A stretch of DNA of 64,000 nucleotides from Myxococcales bacterium (GTDB lineage: Bacteria > Myxococcota_A > Polyangia > Polyangiales > Polyangiaceae), in the NCBI GenBank assembly GCA_016191785.1, contig JACPVJ010000114.1, positions 62,001 through 126,000 on the forward strand, read 5' to 3'. The translations under genes were made by a program, and so were the position numbers. The notes beneath the pieces were generated by a model. It was not told the DNA's origin. It searched no databases and saw only the letters and a program-made list of their open reading frames with translations. Each line of letters opens with the position of its first letter. The first letter of the stretch is position 1. Positions 48,127 through 61,333 of the stretch are shown one piece after another.

Positions 48127-50166
48127 ATGTCTGCCGGGGTCGAGCTCTCTGCCGAGCGCCGGGCCCGCGCACGCCGGGCCGGCGGCTTCGTGCTCCTGGC
48201 GGTCGCGATCGCGACCGCCTCGGCGCTCTCGTGGCGGTGGTTCGTCGAGTACCACCGCAACGTCGTCGACGACGCGCTGATCTCGATGGTCTACGCACGC
48301 CGGCTCGCGACCGGAGACGGTCTGGTGTTCAACCCCGGCGAGCGCGTCGAGGGTTACACCAACTTCCTTTGGACGGTGACGCTGGCGCCGGTTTACTGGC
48401 TGGCACGCCTGTTCCGTGGCGACTTCGTCGACTGGTGCGTGGGCGCGAGCGTGATCGTGTCCGCCATCGACCTCGCGCTGGTCGGGCTGATCGCGCGTCG
48501 GCTCTGGGGCGACCGGCTGTTGCCGCTGGCGCTGGCCCTGGGTTGGTGCGTGCTCGACAACTCGTACACGGTCTGGGCCATGATGGCCCTCGAGAGCCAC
48601 TTCGTGGCGCTCTGGGTGCTGGCGACGCTCGCTCTATGGACCTCGACGCTGCGGCATCGCGAAGCGCTGACCGGTCTGTGCCTCGCGGCCGTCCCGATGG
48701 CTCGACCGGACGGCGCGCTCTTCGTGGGCGCCTTCGCGCTGAGTGAGGGCCTCCACGCGCTGCTCCCGCTGGCAAACGGTGACCGCCCGCTGGCCCGCCT
48801 GCGACTCGGGGCCTTGGTGCGGGTGGGGGCCGTGGCCGCGACGCTCTTCGTCGCCTACTTCGCGTGGCGGTGGCGCTACTACGGCTGGCCCTTCCCGAAC
48901 ACCTATTACCTCAAGCTCGGCAGCTCGAGCTTCGACGGGACCCGGCGGGGCATCGAGTATCTGAAGGGGTTCTTCGACGAGCGCGCCGACCTGCCCTGGC
49001 TCGCGCTCTTGGTCGTCCCGTTCCTGAAGAACCCCACGCTGCGCACTCTCGCGCTCTGGGTCGGTGCCCACCTCGCGTACGTGGCGAAGGTTGGTGGCGA
49101 CTTCTACCCCGGGCACCGCTTCCTGGTGCAGGTGATCCCGGCGCTGGGCATCCTGGTGGGGCACGTGGTGTTCGCCCTCGGCGACCTCGCGCGCCGCCCG
49201 CGCGTCGCCCGCCTGCTCGCGCGCGCTTCGGCCCGGCGCGCGCTGACCACGCTCACCGCGCTCTACTTGGCGGGAGCGCTGAGTCAGCTCTGGTCCGTCG
49301 GCCTCCGGCGCGGGCCCCTCGCCCTCGAGATCCGCGCCTGGCGCCACAAGGTGGACGAACAGCGTCGCTACATGAGCTGGCTCAGAGGACACAGCTCGCC
49401 GGACGAGCACATCTGCGTCGGCGACGTCGGCTCGGCGGGGCTCTACGCGAACCTACGGGTGATCGACTACTACGGCGTGATCGACGCGCACGTGGCGCAC
49501 CAGGACACTCCCACCCTCGGACGGGGCAAGGCGGGGCACGAGAAGACCGCCGACGTGGACTACGTGCTCAGCCGTCGGCCGAAATACATCAAGTGGGGCT
49601 ACCTGCCCGGCGTGTTCTGGGAACATGGCTACTACTTCGACACGGCGATCCCGATGGACGTCGGCATGCTGGGCCTGTGGGTGCGCGACGACCTGCGGGG
49701 GCGCGGGCAGGTCGACGAAGCCCACAGCTTCCGCTTCGGCGAGACGCGCTACGAAGGGTGGAGCGCCAGCGGCATTGCGTTCGAGGCTTGGCCCACGAAT
49801 CGCCCCGCGCCGCACCAGATGGGCATCACCTATGCAGAGGGCTGGTTCGTCTCGTCGTTTCACCCCACCCTCGGCGACCGCGCCACCGGCCGCCTGAAGA
49901 GCGCGCCGTTCTCGCTGGTCGGGGATCGCATCCTGCTCATGGTCGCGGGCGGCCACGACCCCGACCTCTTGCGGGTGAGCCTGTTCGTCGACGGCGAGCG
50001 ACGCTTCTCCGAGACGGGAGCGCGGAGCGAGACAATGGGGCGCCGAGAGTGGGACGTGAGCGCATTCAAGGGCCGAGAAGCCGAGCTCGAAGTGGTGGAC
50101 GAGGCGGTCGGCAGCTGGGGCCACATCATCGTCGACGACGTCGTGCAGTGGGTGGCGAGCAGGTAG
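48127..50166 (+). CDS. GT-C membrane glycosyltransferase (AftB/ArnT-like)
   Basis: 679 residues from the ATG at 48127. The GT-C opening motif VVDDALISMVYARRLATGDG carries the Asp-Asp catalytic pair in the first periplasmic loop, followed by LVFNPGERVEGYTNFLWTVT, the segment typical of AftB-like arabinofuranosyltransferases and related enzymes. About nine to ten helices extend to residue 410. The periplasmic C-terminal part (RSRDE-rich, about 420-679) contains DVGSAGLYANLRVIDYYGVI and a galactose-binding-like end (EGWFVSSFHPTLG, GHIIVDDVVQWV). It transfers a lipid-linked sugar to an envelope glycan. Acceptor unknown. Confidence 0.82.
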   Translation: MSAGVELSAERRARARRAGGFVLLAVAIATASALSWRWFVEYHRNVVDDALISMVYARRLATGDGLVFNPGERVEGYTNFLWTVTLAPVYWLARLFRGDFVDWCVGASVIVSAIDLALVGLIARRLWGDRLLPLALALGWCVLDNSYTVWAMMALESHFVALWVLATLALWTSTLRHREALTGLCLAAVPMARPDGALFVGAFALSEGLHALLPLANGDRPLARLRLGALVRVGAVAATLFVAYFAWRWRYYGWPFPNTYYLKLGSSSFDGTRRGIEYLKGFFDERADLPWLALLVVPFLKNPTLRTLALWVGAHLAYVAKVGGDFYPGHRFLVQVIPALGILVGHVVFALGDLARRPRVARLLARASARRALTTLTALYLAGALSQLWSVGLRRGPLALEIRAWRHKVDEQRRYMSWLRGHSSPDEHICVGDVGSAGLYANLRVIDYYGVIDAHVAHQDTPTLGRGKAGHEKTADVDYVLSRRPKYIKWGYLPGVFWEHGYYFDTAIPMDVGMLGLWVRDDLRGRGQVDEAHSFRFGETRYEGWSASGIAFEAWPTNRPAPHQMGITYAEGWFVSSFHPTLGDRATGRLKSAPFSLVGDRILLMVAGGHDPDLLRVSLFVDGERRFSETGARSETMGRREWDVSAFKGREAELEVVDEAVGSWGHIIVDDVVQWVASR

Positions 50167-50296
50167 CTCTCGCACGGCCAAGGTACGACCTCAGCGCACT
50201 TGGACTCGACCAATTGCATCTTGGTCCTACAGCTTCTGCGTGCTGCGCCGTGAATCCATCTCGGAACGCCGGCATCGATCCAGCCGCCCCCAGCAA

Positions 50297-51262
50297 ATGC
50301 CAAGACGCCTTGCCCCTCTGCTGTTCTCTCTGACCCTCAGCGGCGCAGCCTTTGCCGCCGAGCCACCCACCGGCAAAGCCAGCTTCCCGCTGCCGACCGC
50401 CTCCGAAGCCGCCGCTCCCGAGCGGCCGTCGAGCTTGAATCGGACACCCACCGCGGTCGCCGCGTTGCCCCCTCCCGCAGTCCCTGCGCCGACCACCGTC
50501 GCACCGACCGCGCCGCCCCCGTCGCCGCGCCTCCGCCCCGCGGAACCCGTCGAGCCGACCGAATCGAGCTGGGAGGTCAGCGCGTTCCGACCGCGCCGGA
50601 CCTGGTCCCGCGGGCCCGTCCAGGACGTGCCCGCGCCCCGCGAGGGCTCGAGCCGTGACCGCGATTCGTGGATGCTGTCCCTGGAAGGCGTCACCCGCGC
50701 GCCGATCGACATCGGGGCTCAGGCCGTGCTCGAGACGCCGGTCGGGCTTCGGCTCTTCGGTGCGTACGGCTGGGTGCCGGACATGTACCTCGGCAACGTT
50801 CTCCGGGCGGGCGCCAGCCTGAGCTCGGATCCGATCGTGGCTTCGATGATCGAGAACGGGTTCCAGAGCGGCCGCGCGTGGCGCCTCGGCGCGGGGTGGC
50901 GACCGTTCCGAGCCGTGGGCGTCTACCTCGACGCGGGCTACGCGCGGGTGAGCTTGCGCGGCGACATGGCGACCAGCGACGTGGTGAACATTCCCGGGGT
51001 CACCGGCAGCTACGCCATCGACAGCACCCTGGGCTTCGGGTTCGTCGAGATCGGGTATCAAGCCAAGATCGCCGAGCGGGTGGTGCTCGCCGCGGGGCTC
51101 GGGCTCACCAAGGTGATGAGCGCCGACACCCGGGCTACGCCCAGCGACGGTGCGCCGGACGACCCGAACATCGAGACCGCCACCGACTCCATCGATCGGG
51201 GTCTCGAGAAGTACGGGTACTCGCCCACGTTGACGCTGAGGCTCGGGCTCGATCTAATCTGA
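50297..51262 (+). CDS. Outer-membrane barrel protein with Pro-rich N-terminal spacer
   Basis: 321 residues from the ATG at 50297 (signal FSLTLSGAAFAAE). A ~95-residue Pro/Ala/Thr-rich spacer is followed by a predicted 8-10-stranded beta-barrel: DIGAQAVLETPVGLRLFGAY, VGVYLDAGYARVSLRGDM, LGFGFVEIGYQAKIAERVVL and C-terminal TLTLRLGLDLI. A porin-like or surface-anchoring role is likely; no specific family. Two bases separate its end from the convergent lipoprotein gene. Confidence 0.7.
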   Translation: MPRRLAPLLFSLTLSGAAFAAEPPTGKASFPLPTASEAAAPERPSSLNRTPTAVAALPPPAVPAPTTVAPTAPPPSPRLRPAEPVEPTESSWEVSAFRPRRTWSRGPVQDVPAPREGSSRDRDSWMLSLEGVTRAPIDIGAQAVLETPVGLRLFGAYGWVPDMYLGNVLRAGASLSSDPIVASMIENGFQSGRAWRLGAGWRPFRAVGVYLDAGYARVSLRGDMATSDVVNIPGVTGSYAIDSTLGFGFVEIGYQAKIAERVVLAAGLGLTKVMSADTRATPSDGAPDDPNIETATDSIDRGLEKYGYSPTLTLRLGLDLI

Positions 51263-51263
51263 G

Positions 51264-51662
51264 CTACTTCGCGCGCACCAGCTTGGTCGGAGCCGTGTCC
51301 GGGTCAGCCTGGGTCTCGGTCAGGTTCTTCCAGCTGGCCTTCTCGGTGCCGTCGAACGTGACCTCGACGTCTTCCCAGGTGTCGGTCGGCTTGTAGCGCA
51401 GCCGCAGCACCGAGCCGGACTCGGTGCCGAGCTCGTACTGGCAATCCATGTTGCCGAAGAGCTTGCACTTGCCGCCCGCCAAGAACTCCCAGGCGAGGGT
51501 TCCGTCTTCGGCGTCGTTCCACTTGCCGAGCAGCTGCCCACCGAGCTTGGACGGCGCCGCGACGCTCGCCGTGCCGGCGCTCGACGCGCCGGTGGTGGCT
51601 GCCGCTTCTTTCTTGCACGCCGTCGCGAGCGGCAGGCACACGAGCATCATCCAGATGCGCAT
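51264..51662 (-). CDS. Small lipoprotein
   Basis: 132 residues with signal MMLVCLPLATACKKEAA. After a short Ala/Ser linker the mature domain is a compact beta fold (GKWNDAEDGTLAWEFLAGGK, CKLFGNMDCQYELG, LRLRYKPTDTWEDVEVTFDG), similar in style to lipocalin-like DUF4440/DUF-type stress lipoproteins. One disulfide is possible (CKLFGNMDC). Function unknown. 254 bp separate it from the next gene, containing one terminator-like hairpin. Confidence 0.75.
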   Translation of the reverse strand: MRIWMMLVCLPLATACKKEAAATTGASSAGTASVAAPSKLGGQLLGKWNDAEDGTLAWEFLAGGKCKLFGNMDCQYELGTESGSVLRLRYKPTDTWEDVEVTFDGTEKASWKNLTETQADPDTAPTKLVRAK

Positions 51663-51853
51663 GCGCGCCAGGTTAGCCTCGACTTGGGCAGTCTTGCCAT
51701 GATCAGACGACCGAAGGAAGCACTCGGGAGTGTCGCGATCGCCATGAGTAGCGAAAACCCACGAAAACTGCCGGCGAGGCCGGCGGATGCCACGTCAGGC
51801 AGCAGATGAGTCGCGACCTTCTGGTGGGTCACGCTCTGCTCGTCACCTTGAAG

Positions 51854-51876
51854 AAACCCTCTCGCGTCGGGTTTTT
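51854..51876 (+). terminator. Hairpin with T-tract (possible terminator)
   Basis: Stem AAACCC/GGGTTT with a 9-nt loop (TCTCGCGTC) followed by TTTTTCG on the + strand. There is no forward gene just upstream. The reverse-strand kelch gene stops at 51916, and on that strand the hairpin lies after its stop but without a clean T-run. It may be a bidirectional or relic terminator. Confidence 0.5.
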
Positions 51877-51915
51877 CGCTGCGCGAAAGTGCGCAAGTCG
51901 AGGTTGGCACGTCGA

Positions 51916-53064
51916 TCAACGCCACCCACCACTCGGCGTCGGCGGCCTTAGCAACTGCTGCTCCGTGACCATCCCCATCTCACCCAGGCCTCCACTGAGC
52001 AGGCCCGCGGTGCCCTCGGGGCCCGGGAGCCACTGCGCGAAGCCCCGCAGCGGCGGCGCGGTGCCTGCGAAGCCCGGCTGGGACCAGGCTTTGGTCGTCA
52101 GATCGAGGCGCCACAGATCGCCCAGCATCGACTGACCCATGGGCGAGTCGGAGCCGAAGGCCATCACGAGCGCACTTCCGTCGCCCGCGAACGTCACCCA
52201 GGGCAGGCGACGGCCCGGGGGCTTGGCGCCTTGCGGGACGAGCTCGCTCCACTTCTTGTTCGGCGGGTCGTAGGTCCAGACGTCGCCGTAGAACTGGCCC
52301 GCGCCCATGCCGCTCACCAGGTAGATCGGGCCACCGGCCGCGGGATACCGGAACGCGCCGTCGTAGCGCGCCGGGGGGGGTGGCCCGTCGACCTCGACCT
52401 TGGTGAAGCTGTGGTCGGTGGGTGAGTAGCGGTAGAGCGTGTCGCCGAAACCCGAGCTCTGGGAAGCCCCACCGAACACGTAGCCTTCGTCGCGATCGGC
52501 CAGGAACACGGCGTGACAGCCCACCGGGTGATCGGCCGCGCCACCCGCCGCCAGCGGCGAGACCTTGCCACTGGCGAGGTCCACCAGCTCGGCCGTGGCC
52601 GTCTCGGTGAAGTTGCCGTCGCGCCCCCCGATCACGACCAGCTCGCCGCGCTTCGCATCGACCAGCGCGCAGCCGCAGTAACGATCGGCAACCGCGTCTG
52701 CCACGCTGGTGACGACGACCTGATCGCCCTTCTGCTCGACGCGCAACACCTTGGTGGATGCCGAGCCGCCGGTCGAGGCGAGGCCCCCGCTCAGGTACGC
52801 CCGCGAGCCCGACTCTTGTGCGACCTGCGCGCCCCAGAGCGCCGGGATCGCGTCGACCTTCACCGCCTGGGCTGACCAGGGTCCCGCGGCGTTGCTGGCC
52901 GCGCCGCCTGACCCGGCCCCGCCGCCCGCGCCGCCCGATCCGGCCGCGCCGCCGGAGCTGGCCCCGCCGCTGCTCGCGCCGCCCGCCGCGCCGGAAGAAG
53001 AGCCATCGTCGCTACAGCCGGTCGCACAGCAGAAGAGCACGCAGAGAAGAGGGAGAGGTCGCAT
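51916..53064 (-). CDS. Kelch-repeat lipoprotein
   Basis: 382 residues from the ATG at 53064 (MRPLPLLCVLFCCATGCSDD). Ser/Gly/Ala linker of about 40 residues, then a kelch/galactose-oxidase-like propeller with GG-doublets at blade ends: LVVIGGRDGNFTETATAELV, DEGYVFGGASQSSGFGDTLY, IYLVSGMGAGQFYGDVWTYD, GTAGLLSGGLGEMG. Probably six blades. Surface carbohydrate or protein binding is plausible; galactose oxidase catalytic residues were not identified. Upstream frame (53064-53451) carries no coding signal. Confidence 0.82.
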   Translation of the reverse strand: MRPLPLLCVLFCCATGCSDDGSSSGAAGGASSGGASSGGAAGSGGAGGGAGSGGAASNAAGPWSAQAVKVDAIPALWGAQVAQESGSRAYLSGGLASTGGSASTKVLRVEQKGDQVVVTSVADAVADRYCGCALVDAKRGELVVIGGRDGNFTETATAELVDLASGKVSPLAAGGAADHPVGCHAVFLADRDEGYVFGGASQSSGFGDTLYRYSPTDHSFTKVEVDGPPPPARYDGAFRYPAAGGPIYLVSGMGAGQFYGDVWTYDPPNKKWSELVPQGAKPPGRRLPWVTFAGDGSALVMAFGSDSPMGQSMLGDLWRLDLTTKAWSQPGFAGTAPPLRGFAQWLPGPEGTAGLLSGGLGEMGMVTEQQLLRPPTPSGGWR

Positions 53065-53185
53065 GGCGCGCGTCTCAAGCAACGCACGTGCCGAGCGGAT
53101 CTCTCGCAGGTTTGCCGTGAAGGCCGGCCCTGCGTTAGCGCGCTGACGCCGCGAGTGCGACTGCGCGGCAGCCCGAAGATTTTGC

Positions 53186-54406
53186 TCAACGCGCGATGCG
53201 CCGCACGGTCCGGTCGCCGAAGTTGGTCCAATAGACGTGGGTCGAGTCGATGGCCACGCCTCGGGGCCGATCTTGCCCGGTCGCCAGGTTGATCGGAGTG
53301 GTGAGCGACGCGTTGGCCTTGGAGATGGTCCCAGTTCCGCTCGTGCCGTTCGCCCAGTAGGCCGAGGTGCCGTCGGTCGCCACTCCCTCCGGGTAGGTGG
53401 CGGGGAGCGCCACCGGCCCTTGTCCGTCTTTGTGCACGGATCGCACCGCACCGCCGCCCGCGCTCAGCAAGTGGGTCCAGAACACGCGGTCCTCGTGGAG
53501 CGTCAGATACACGGGGTTGCCGTTCGTGACGGGTCCACCTGCCTGATCGATCTGAGTCGCCGGTTGACTCACGCCCTTGGGGACTCGGATCAACGTTCCG
53601 ACTCGGGTTGCAGCGAAGACGTAGGTCGAGTCCACCGCGATCGCGAAGGCTTGGCCGGCGCCCGTCGTCGCCACGATCTCCATCGCGCCGCCGCCCTTCG
53701 GGATGCGCCCGATCCCGGCACCGGGGAGCGCCCAGTAGAGGTGGGTCGCGTCCACCGCGACGGTCTGCGCCGCCTGATTCGTCACCAGCGGCGTCACCGG
53801 GCCACCTGCCACGGGCACGCGAAAGATCGTGGATGCGTTGGTGTTCGCGACGTAGACGTAGCCGCCGTCGATGGCGATGCCTTCGAGCTGGCCGGAGCTG
53901 ACCGTGGCCAGGTTCTGCAGGCACGTGCCGTTCACGTCGACGCGCCAGAGCGTGAGGTTGGTCGTCCAGTAGACGAAGCCGTTGTCGACCACCGGATACT
54001 CGGGCTGGACGTCGCCGGTGATCGCGAGGACTTGCTCGCCGCCCGCGGGAGCGGGTTTGGTCCCTTGCGCGACGCAGCCGGTGCCACCCGTGCCGCCTGC
54101 GCCGCCTGCGCCACCCGAGCCGCCCGTCCCACCGCCGGTGCCGCCCGTGCCACCGCCGGTGCCGCCTGCGCCGCTCGTGCCGCCTGAGCTCGTGCCGCCG
54201 CCTCCGCTGGTCCCGCCGCTGGCGCCTGCGCCGCCGCTTCCGCTGCTGCCACCGCTGGCGCCACTCCCACCCTGGCCGGCGACGCCACCGCTGCTGGCGC
54301 CCCCGGCTCCGCCAGCGCCCCCCGTGCCCTTGGTCGCGAACTCTTCGCCGCCACAGGCCACCGCTACCGCGCACACCGCCATGGCCCAGCCTGCTCGTCT
54401 GCCCAT
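53186..54406 (-). CDS. Beta-propeller (NHL/YncE-like) lipoprotein
   Basis: 406 residues from the ATG at 54406 (MGRRAGWAMAVCAVAVACGG, a lipoprotein signal). About 90 residues of Gly/Ala/Ser linker, then a six- to seven-bladed propeller with repeated VYWTN-type motifs: GFVYWTTNLTLWRVDVNGTC, DGGYVYVANTNASTIFRVP, HLYWALPGAGIGRIPKGG, YVFAATRVGTLIRVPKG, RVFWTHLLSAGGGAVRSV, TSAYWANGTSGTGTISKA, HVYWTNFGDRTVRRIAR. The regular 'YW' blades resemble low-density lipoprotein receptor YWTD/DUF5050 propellers. Surface role. Confidence 0.82.
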   Translation of the reverse strand: MGRRAGWAMAVCAVAVACGGEEFATKGTGGAGGAGGASSGGVAGQGGSGASGGSSGSGGAGASGGTSGGGGTSSGGTSGAGGTGGGTGGTGGGTGGSGGAGGAGGTGGTGCVAQGTKPAPAGGEQVLAITGDVQPEYPVVDNGFVYWTTNLTLWRVDVNGTCLQNLATVSSGQLEGIAIDGGYVYVANTNASTIFRVPVAGGPVTPLVTNQAAQTVAVDATHLYWALPGAGIGRIPKGGGAMEIVATTGAGQAFAIAVDSTYVFAATRVGTLIRVPKGVSQPATQIDQAGGPVTNGNPVYLTLHEDRVFWTHLLSAGGGAVRSVHKDGQGPVALPATYPEGVATDGTSAYWANGTSGTGTISKANASLTTPINLATGQDRPRGVAIDSTHVYWTNFGDRTVRRIAR

Positions 54407-54472
54407 CGTAAAATGGTCGCGCAGAAGCGACTCCGAGGCAAGGCAGGATGCGGCGGTCGCAGCGGGTGGCAC

Positions 54473-55132
54473 TCACGGATACATCGGGCAGGCGCCACTC
54501 GCATCCGGCACGGTGCACTGGTTCTGACAGCCGGGGATGCCGCAGGGGTAGCAGCACTTGAGCCCCACCGCGCACTCTTGATCGGTGGAGCACGGCTTGC
54601 CGGCCAGGCAGCTCTTGTCGTCCCCGCTGTCGACGCCCTGCGCGTTCGCCGTGCACGCGTTGCAGTACTGCTTGCCGTCGCAGCCGCAAACACCGGGGCA
54701 GTCGTCGTAGCAGCCTTGCGGGCGCTTCTTGCACGCGCCCATCGCGTCCGGGGAGCCGCAGCCGTTCGGGAGGTCGCACCACTCGTCGGCAGCGCACGCG
54801 GCACCCGCGAGCCCACCGCAGGCTTTGGTCGGCACGAAGACGTAGCACCCGCCGGTGCAGCGCTTCACGCCGCCCGGCGCTGGCTCTTCGGACCCCTCGG
54901 CGCACCCGCAACACCCGCAAGCGGCCGTGCACCCTTCGTCACACATCGGTGCCATGGCGCAGCCGACGTTCGAGCAGTCGATGCCGCCAGAGCCACCGCC
55001 GCCGCTCGCGCTGCCCCCGCTCGAGCCGCCCCCGCTGCCCGAGGTGGATCCGGTGCCGCCGGTGTCGGAACCGGTCTGCCCGCCACAGCCAAAGGTCAAC
55101 GCCGCGGCGAAGAAGAGAGCTCGAGCGCGCAT
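54473..55132 (-). CDS. Cys-rich lipoprotein with Kazal-like segment
   Basis: 219 residues from the ATG at 55132 (MRARALFFAAALTFGCGGQ). Ser/Gly/Thr linker, then about 28 cysteines in clusters: GCTAACGCCGCAEGSEE, DEWCDLPNGCG, CYDDCPGVCGCDGKQYCNAC (a Kazal/follistatin-like core), QECAVGLKCCYPCGIPGCQN. Likely a disulfide-rich surface protein. Inhibition of prey proteases by the Kazal-like part is a speculation from similarity only. Same strand and 66 bp upstream of the propeller lipoprotein. Confidence 0.75.
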   Translation of the reverse strand: MRARALFFAAALTFGCGGQTGSDTGGTGSTSGSGGGSSGGSASGGGGSGGIDCSNVGCAMAPMCDEGCTAACGCCGCAEGSEEPAPGGVKRCTGGCYVFVPTKACGGLAGAACAADEWCDLPNGCGSPDAMGACKKRPQGCYDDCPGVCGCDGKQYCNACTANAQGVDSGDDKSCLAGKPCSTDQECAVGLKCCYPCGIPGCQNQCTVPDASGACPMYP

Positions 55133-55276
55133 CGTGCGTTGTGTTTGCAATCGTCGTGCCGGCGTCCTCGCCGCGATTCTCCCCTCGGTCACGGTGTGCC
55201 ACCACGACCTGTGCCGCCCACCGCGACAGCCGCTGCAGTCGTCTGCACGGTCGTTGTCGGCAGCTTCGGCGCCGCC

Positions 55277-59152
<3,876 letters not shown>

Positions 59153-59252
59153 CGCAGGGCAGGGTACCCGAGGGCTCGCGCGGAGTCAGACTCGTGTTGC
59201 ACGTGGGCTCGGCGTCCGCTCGCGGGGCCCTGCCATCGGGCCTGGGAGCATT

Positions 59253-59999
59253 ATGGATCGGCGTATGGGCACGCCGTCGCCTCCGCTGCTCCTGGGCTTC
59301 TGGGCGCTTCCGCCGCTGATGATCGCGGCCCTGGTCGGCGCCGTCGTTTGGGCCTCGCGTCGCGCGGGGCTCGCTGGCCCCGCCCAGGCTCGGCGCGCGG
59401 CGCTGGTCGCGGCAGGCGTCACGGGGTTCTGGGCCGCCGCCAACGCGCTTTGCGCAGCCGGCCTGGTTCGCTTCGGCAGCCTGCCACCGAGGCCGTTCCT
59501 GCTCATCCTCACCGGCTTCGGGCTGACCATCGCGCTTGCGCGCTCGCGGATCGGGGCCGACCTCGCGCGTCACCTGCCCGTGGCGGCGCTGATCGGGTTC
59601 CAGGTCTTCCGCGTCCCGGTCGAGCTCTTGCTCCACCGCGGCGCCATCGACGGCCTGACTCCCCCGCAGATGACCTACACCGGTCTGAACTTCGACGTGG
59701 TGACTGGGGTGCTTGCCATCCCGGTGGCCCTCGGCATCGCTCGGGGCACGCTCGGGGTACGTGCGGCGCACGCCTTCAACGCGCTGGGCGCGCTGCTGCT
59801 CGCCAACGTGGTCACCATCGCGGCGCTCAGCATGCCCACGCCGCTGCGCGTGTTCATGAACGAGCCGCCCAACACCTGGATCGCCTCCGCGCCGTTCATC
59901 GGCTTGCCCGCCACGCTGGTACCCGTGGCGATGCTAGGGCATCTGCTCTTGTGGCGCCGGTTGCGAGAGCGCGGCGAGGGTCGCGTTCAGGGTTTGTAG
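59253..59999 (+). CDS. Inner-membrane protein with seven hydrophobic segments
   Basis: 248 residues from the ATG at 59253 with GGGAG upstream; the second Met (codon 5) could also serve. Helices such as LLGFWALPPLMIAALVGAVVW, ALVAAGVTGFWAAANALC, PVAALIGFQVFRVPVELLLH and FNALGALLLANVVTIAAL form a seven-pass protein. The FRVPVELLLH segment with a following EPPNTW recalls an uncharacterised family of bacterial membrane proteins. It starts 100 bp from the divergent kinase gene and overlaps the end of the Cys-rich lipoprotein by 13 bp. Confidence 0.7.
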   Translation: MDRRMGTPSPPLLLGFWALPPLMIAALVGAVVWASRRAGLAGPAQARRAALVAAGVTGFWAAANALCAAGLVRFGSLPPRPFLLILTGFGLTIALARSRIGADLARHLPVAALIGFQVFRVPVELLLHRGAIDGLTPPQMTYTGLNFDVVTGVLAIPVALGIARGTLGVRAAHAFNALGALLLANVVTIAALSMPTPLRVFMNEPPNTWIASAPFIGLPATLVPVAMLGHLLLWRRLRERGEGRVQGL

Positions 60000-61270
60000 G
60001 TGAGTACGAGTGTTGGGTCGAAGTGGGACGAGTCGCAGTAATCGTCCGCGCCCTTGTTCAGCACGAAGTCGATCTTCTCTCCGGCGCCGACCGTGGTCGT
60101 GAGGTCGAAGCTCTGGCCGGTGGTGTCGTCCTTGGCGATGGTCGCCTGCCACAGCACGCTTGCCCCCTTGCGAATCGAGACGATTACGCCGTCCGCGCCG
60201 CAGCCGGGGTGAGTGTCTGCCGCCTTGCCGGTGATCTTGACGCTGCCCGCCTTGGGCGCCATCCACCGGCGCACTGCATCCAGGTTCACGCCCGGGTGAC
60301 CGCCACCCGGGGTCAAGAGCACGTAGGACTCCGCGCCTTGCCAGTAGCTCTGCGCGCTGACCCACGTCATCGCCGCGCTGTCGGAGGTCAGGTAGCTCCA
60401 GCCGTTCTTGCCCTGCACGCTCGAGAACCCGGCCGACGCCGAGAACGTCGCCACGCACGCGCCCTCCTGACAGGGCTCGCTGGGGCCGCAGGCCTTGTTG
60501 CACCCCCCGCAGTGGCTGACGCTGGTGGCGGTGGCCACGCACTGGCTGCCGCACAGCGCGAAGCCTGCCAGGCACGCGAGCGTGCACTGGCCGGCCTGGC
60601 AGGCAGCAAGCCCGTTCGCCGGGTCGGTGCAGGCCTTCCCGCAGGCGCCGCAGTTCTGCTTGCTGACCTTGGTGTCGATGCACGCCCCGGCGCATGCGGT
60701 CAGCCCCGCCGGGCACACGCACGCTCCGCCCTGGCACGTCTGGCTGCCCGTGCAGGCGTGATTGCAGCTGCCGCAGTGCTGGCCGTTGGTCGCGGTGTTC
60801 ACGCACGAGCCCGCGCAGTTCTGCAATGAACCGCAGTTCGACGCGCACGAGCCCGCGAGGCACACCTCGGAGGCGGCGCACGCGCCGCCGCACTTGCCGC
60901 AGTGCGCGTGATCGGACGCCGTGAGGACCTCGCAGCCGTCGGCGGCGCTCTTGTTGCAGTCGGCCCAGCCCGGATCGCACGTCTTGACCGCGCACTTCTC
61001 CGAGTCGCACTTCGCCGTCGCGTGGGGGGTGGGGCACGGGTCGCACTCGGTGCTCGCGCAGCCGTGGCTCGGGTCCGACAGGTCGACGCACACCCCGCAC
61101 CACTTCTGGTCCGTCCAGCAGAGTCCGCCGTCCGGGGGAGGGAGCGCGTCGGCGCCGCCGTCGGTCCCGCCGCCCGTCCCGCCACCCGCGTCGGGGGCGT
61201 CTTCGACCGGCGCGAGCTCGGCGCAGCCGAGCACCGACAGCGCGGTCAACGCACCCGAGAGCAGACGCAT
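59987..61270 (-). CDS. Cys-rich repeat lipoprotein with C-terminal beta domain
   Basis: 427 residues from the ATG at 61270 (MRLLSGALTALSVLGCAELA). After a Gly/Asp linker comes a region of about 200 residues with regularly spaced cysteines, including five repeats of the type HCGxCGxAC / NCGACGKAC (as in HAHCGKCGGACAASEVCLAG, QHCGSCNHACTGSQTCQGG). The C-terminal ~140 residues form a beta-sandwich ending GADDYCDSSHFDPTLVLTY. Proteins of this kind are often mislabelled in myxobacteria; no enzymatic function is supported. Surface exposed. Confidence 0.8.
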   Translation of the reverse strand: MRLLSGALTALSVLGCAELAPVEDAPDAGGGTGGGTDGGADALPPPDGGLCWTDQKWCGVCVDLSDPSHGCASTECDPCPTPHATAKCDSEKCAVKTCDPGWADCNKSAADGCEVLTASDHAHCGKCGGACAASEVCLAGSCASNCGSLQNCAGSCVNTATNGQHCGSCNHACTGSQTCQGGACVCPAGLTACAGACIDTKVSKQNCGACGKACTDPANGLAACQAGQCTLACLAGFALCGSQCVATATSVSHCGGCNKACGPSEPCQEGACVATFSASAGFSSVQGKNGWSYLTSDSAAMTWVSAQSYWQGAESYVLLTPGGGHPGVNLDAVRRWMAPKAGSVKITGKAADTHPGCGADGVIVSIRKGASVLWQATIAKDDTTGQSFDLTTTVGAGEKIDFVLNKGADDYCDSSHFDPTLVLTYKP

Positions 61271-61333
61271 CCGGTGAGCATACCACCTGCGGCGTGGCGA
61301 CCGAGGCCCGAGGCCGCTATCCTGGCCAGCCCC

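Noticed and set aside
51806-51876. Short forward frame near 51806 considered as a gene
   Set aside because: No ribosome site, composition resembles intergenic DNA, and it overlaps a hairpin; treated as non-coding.
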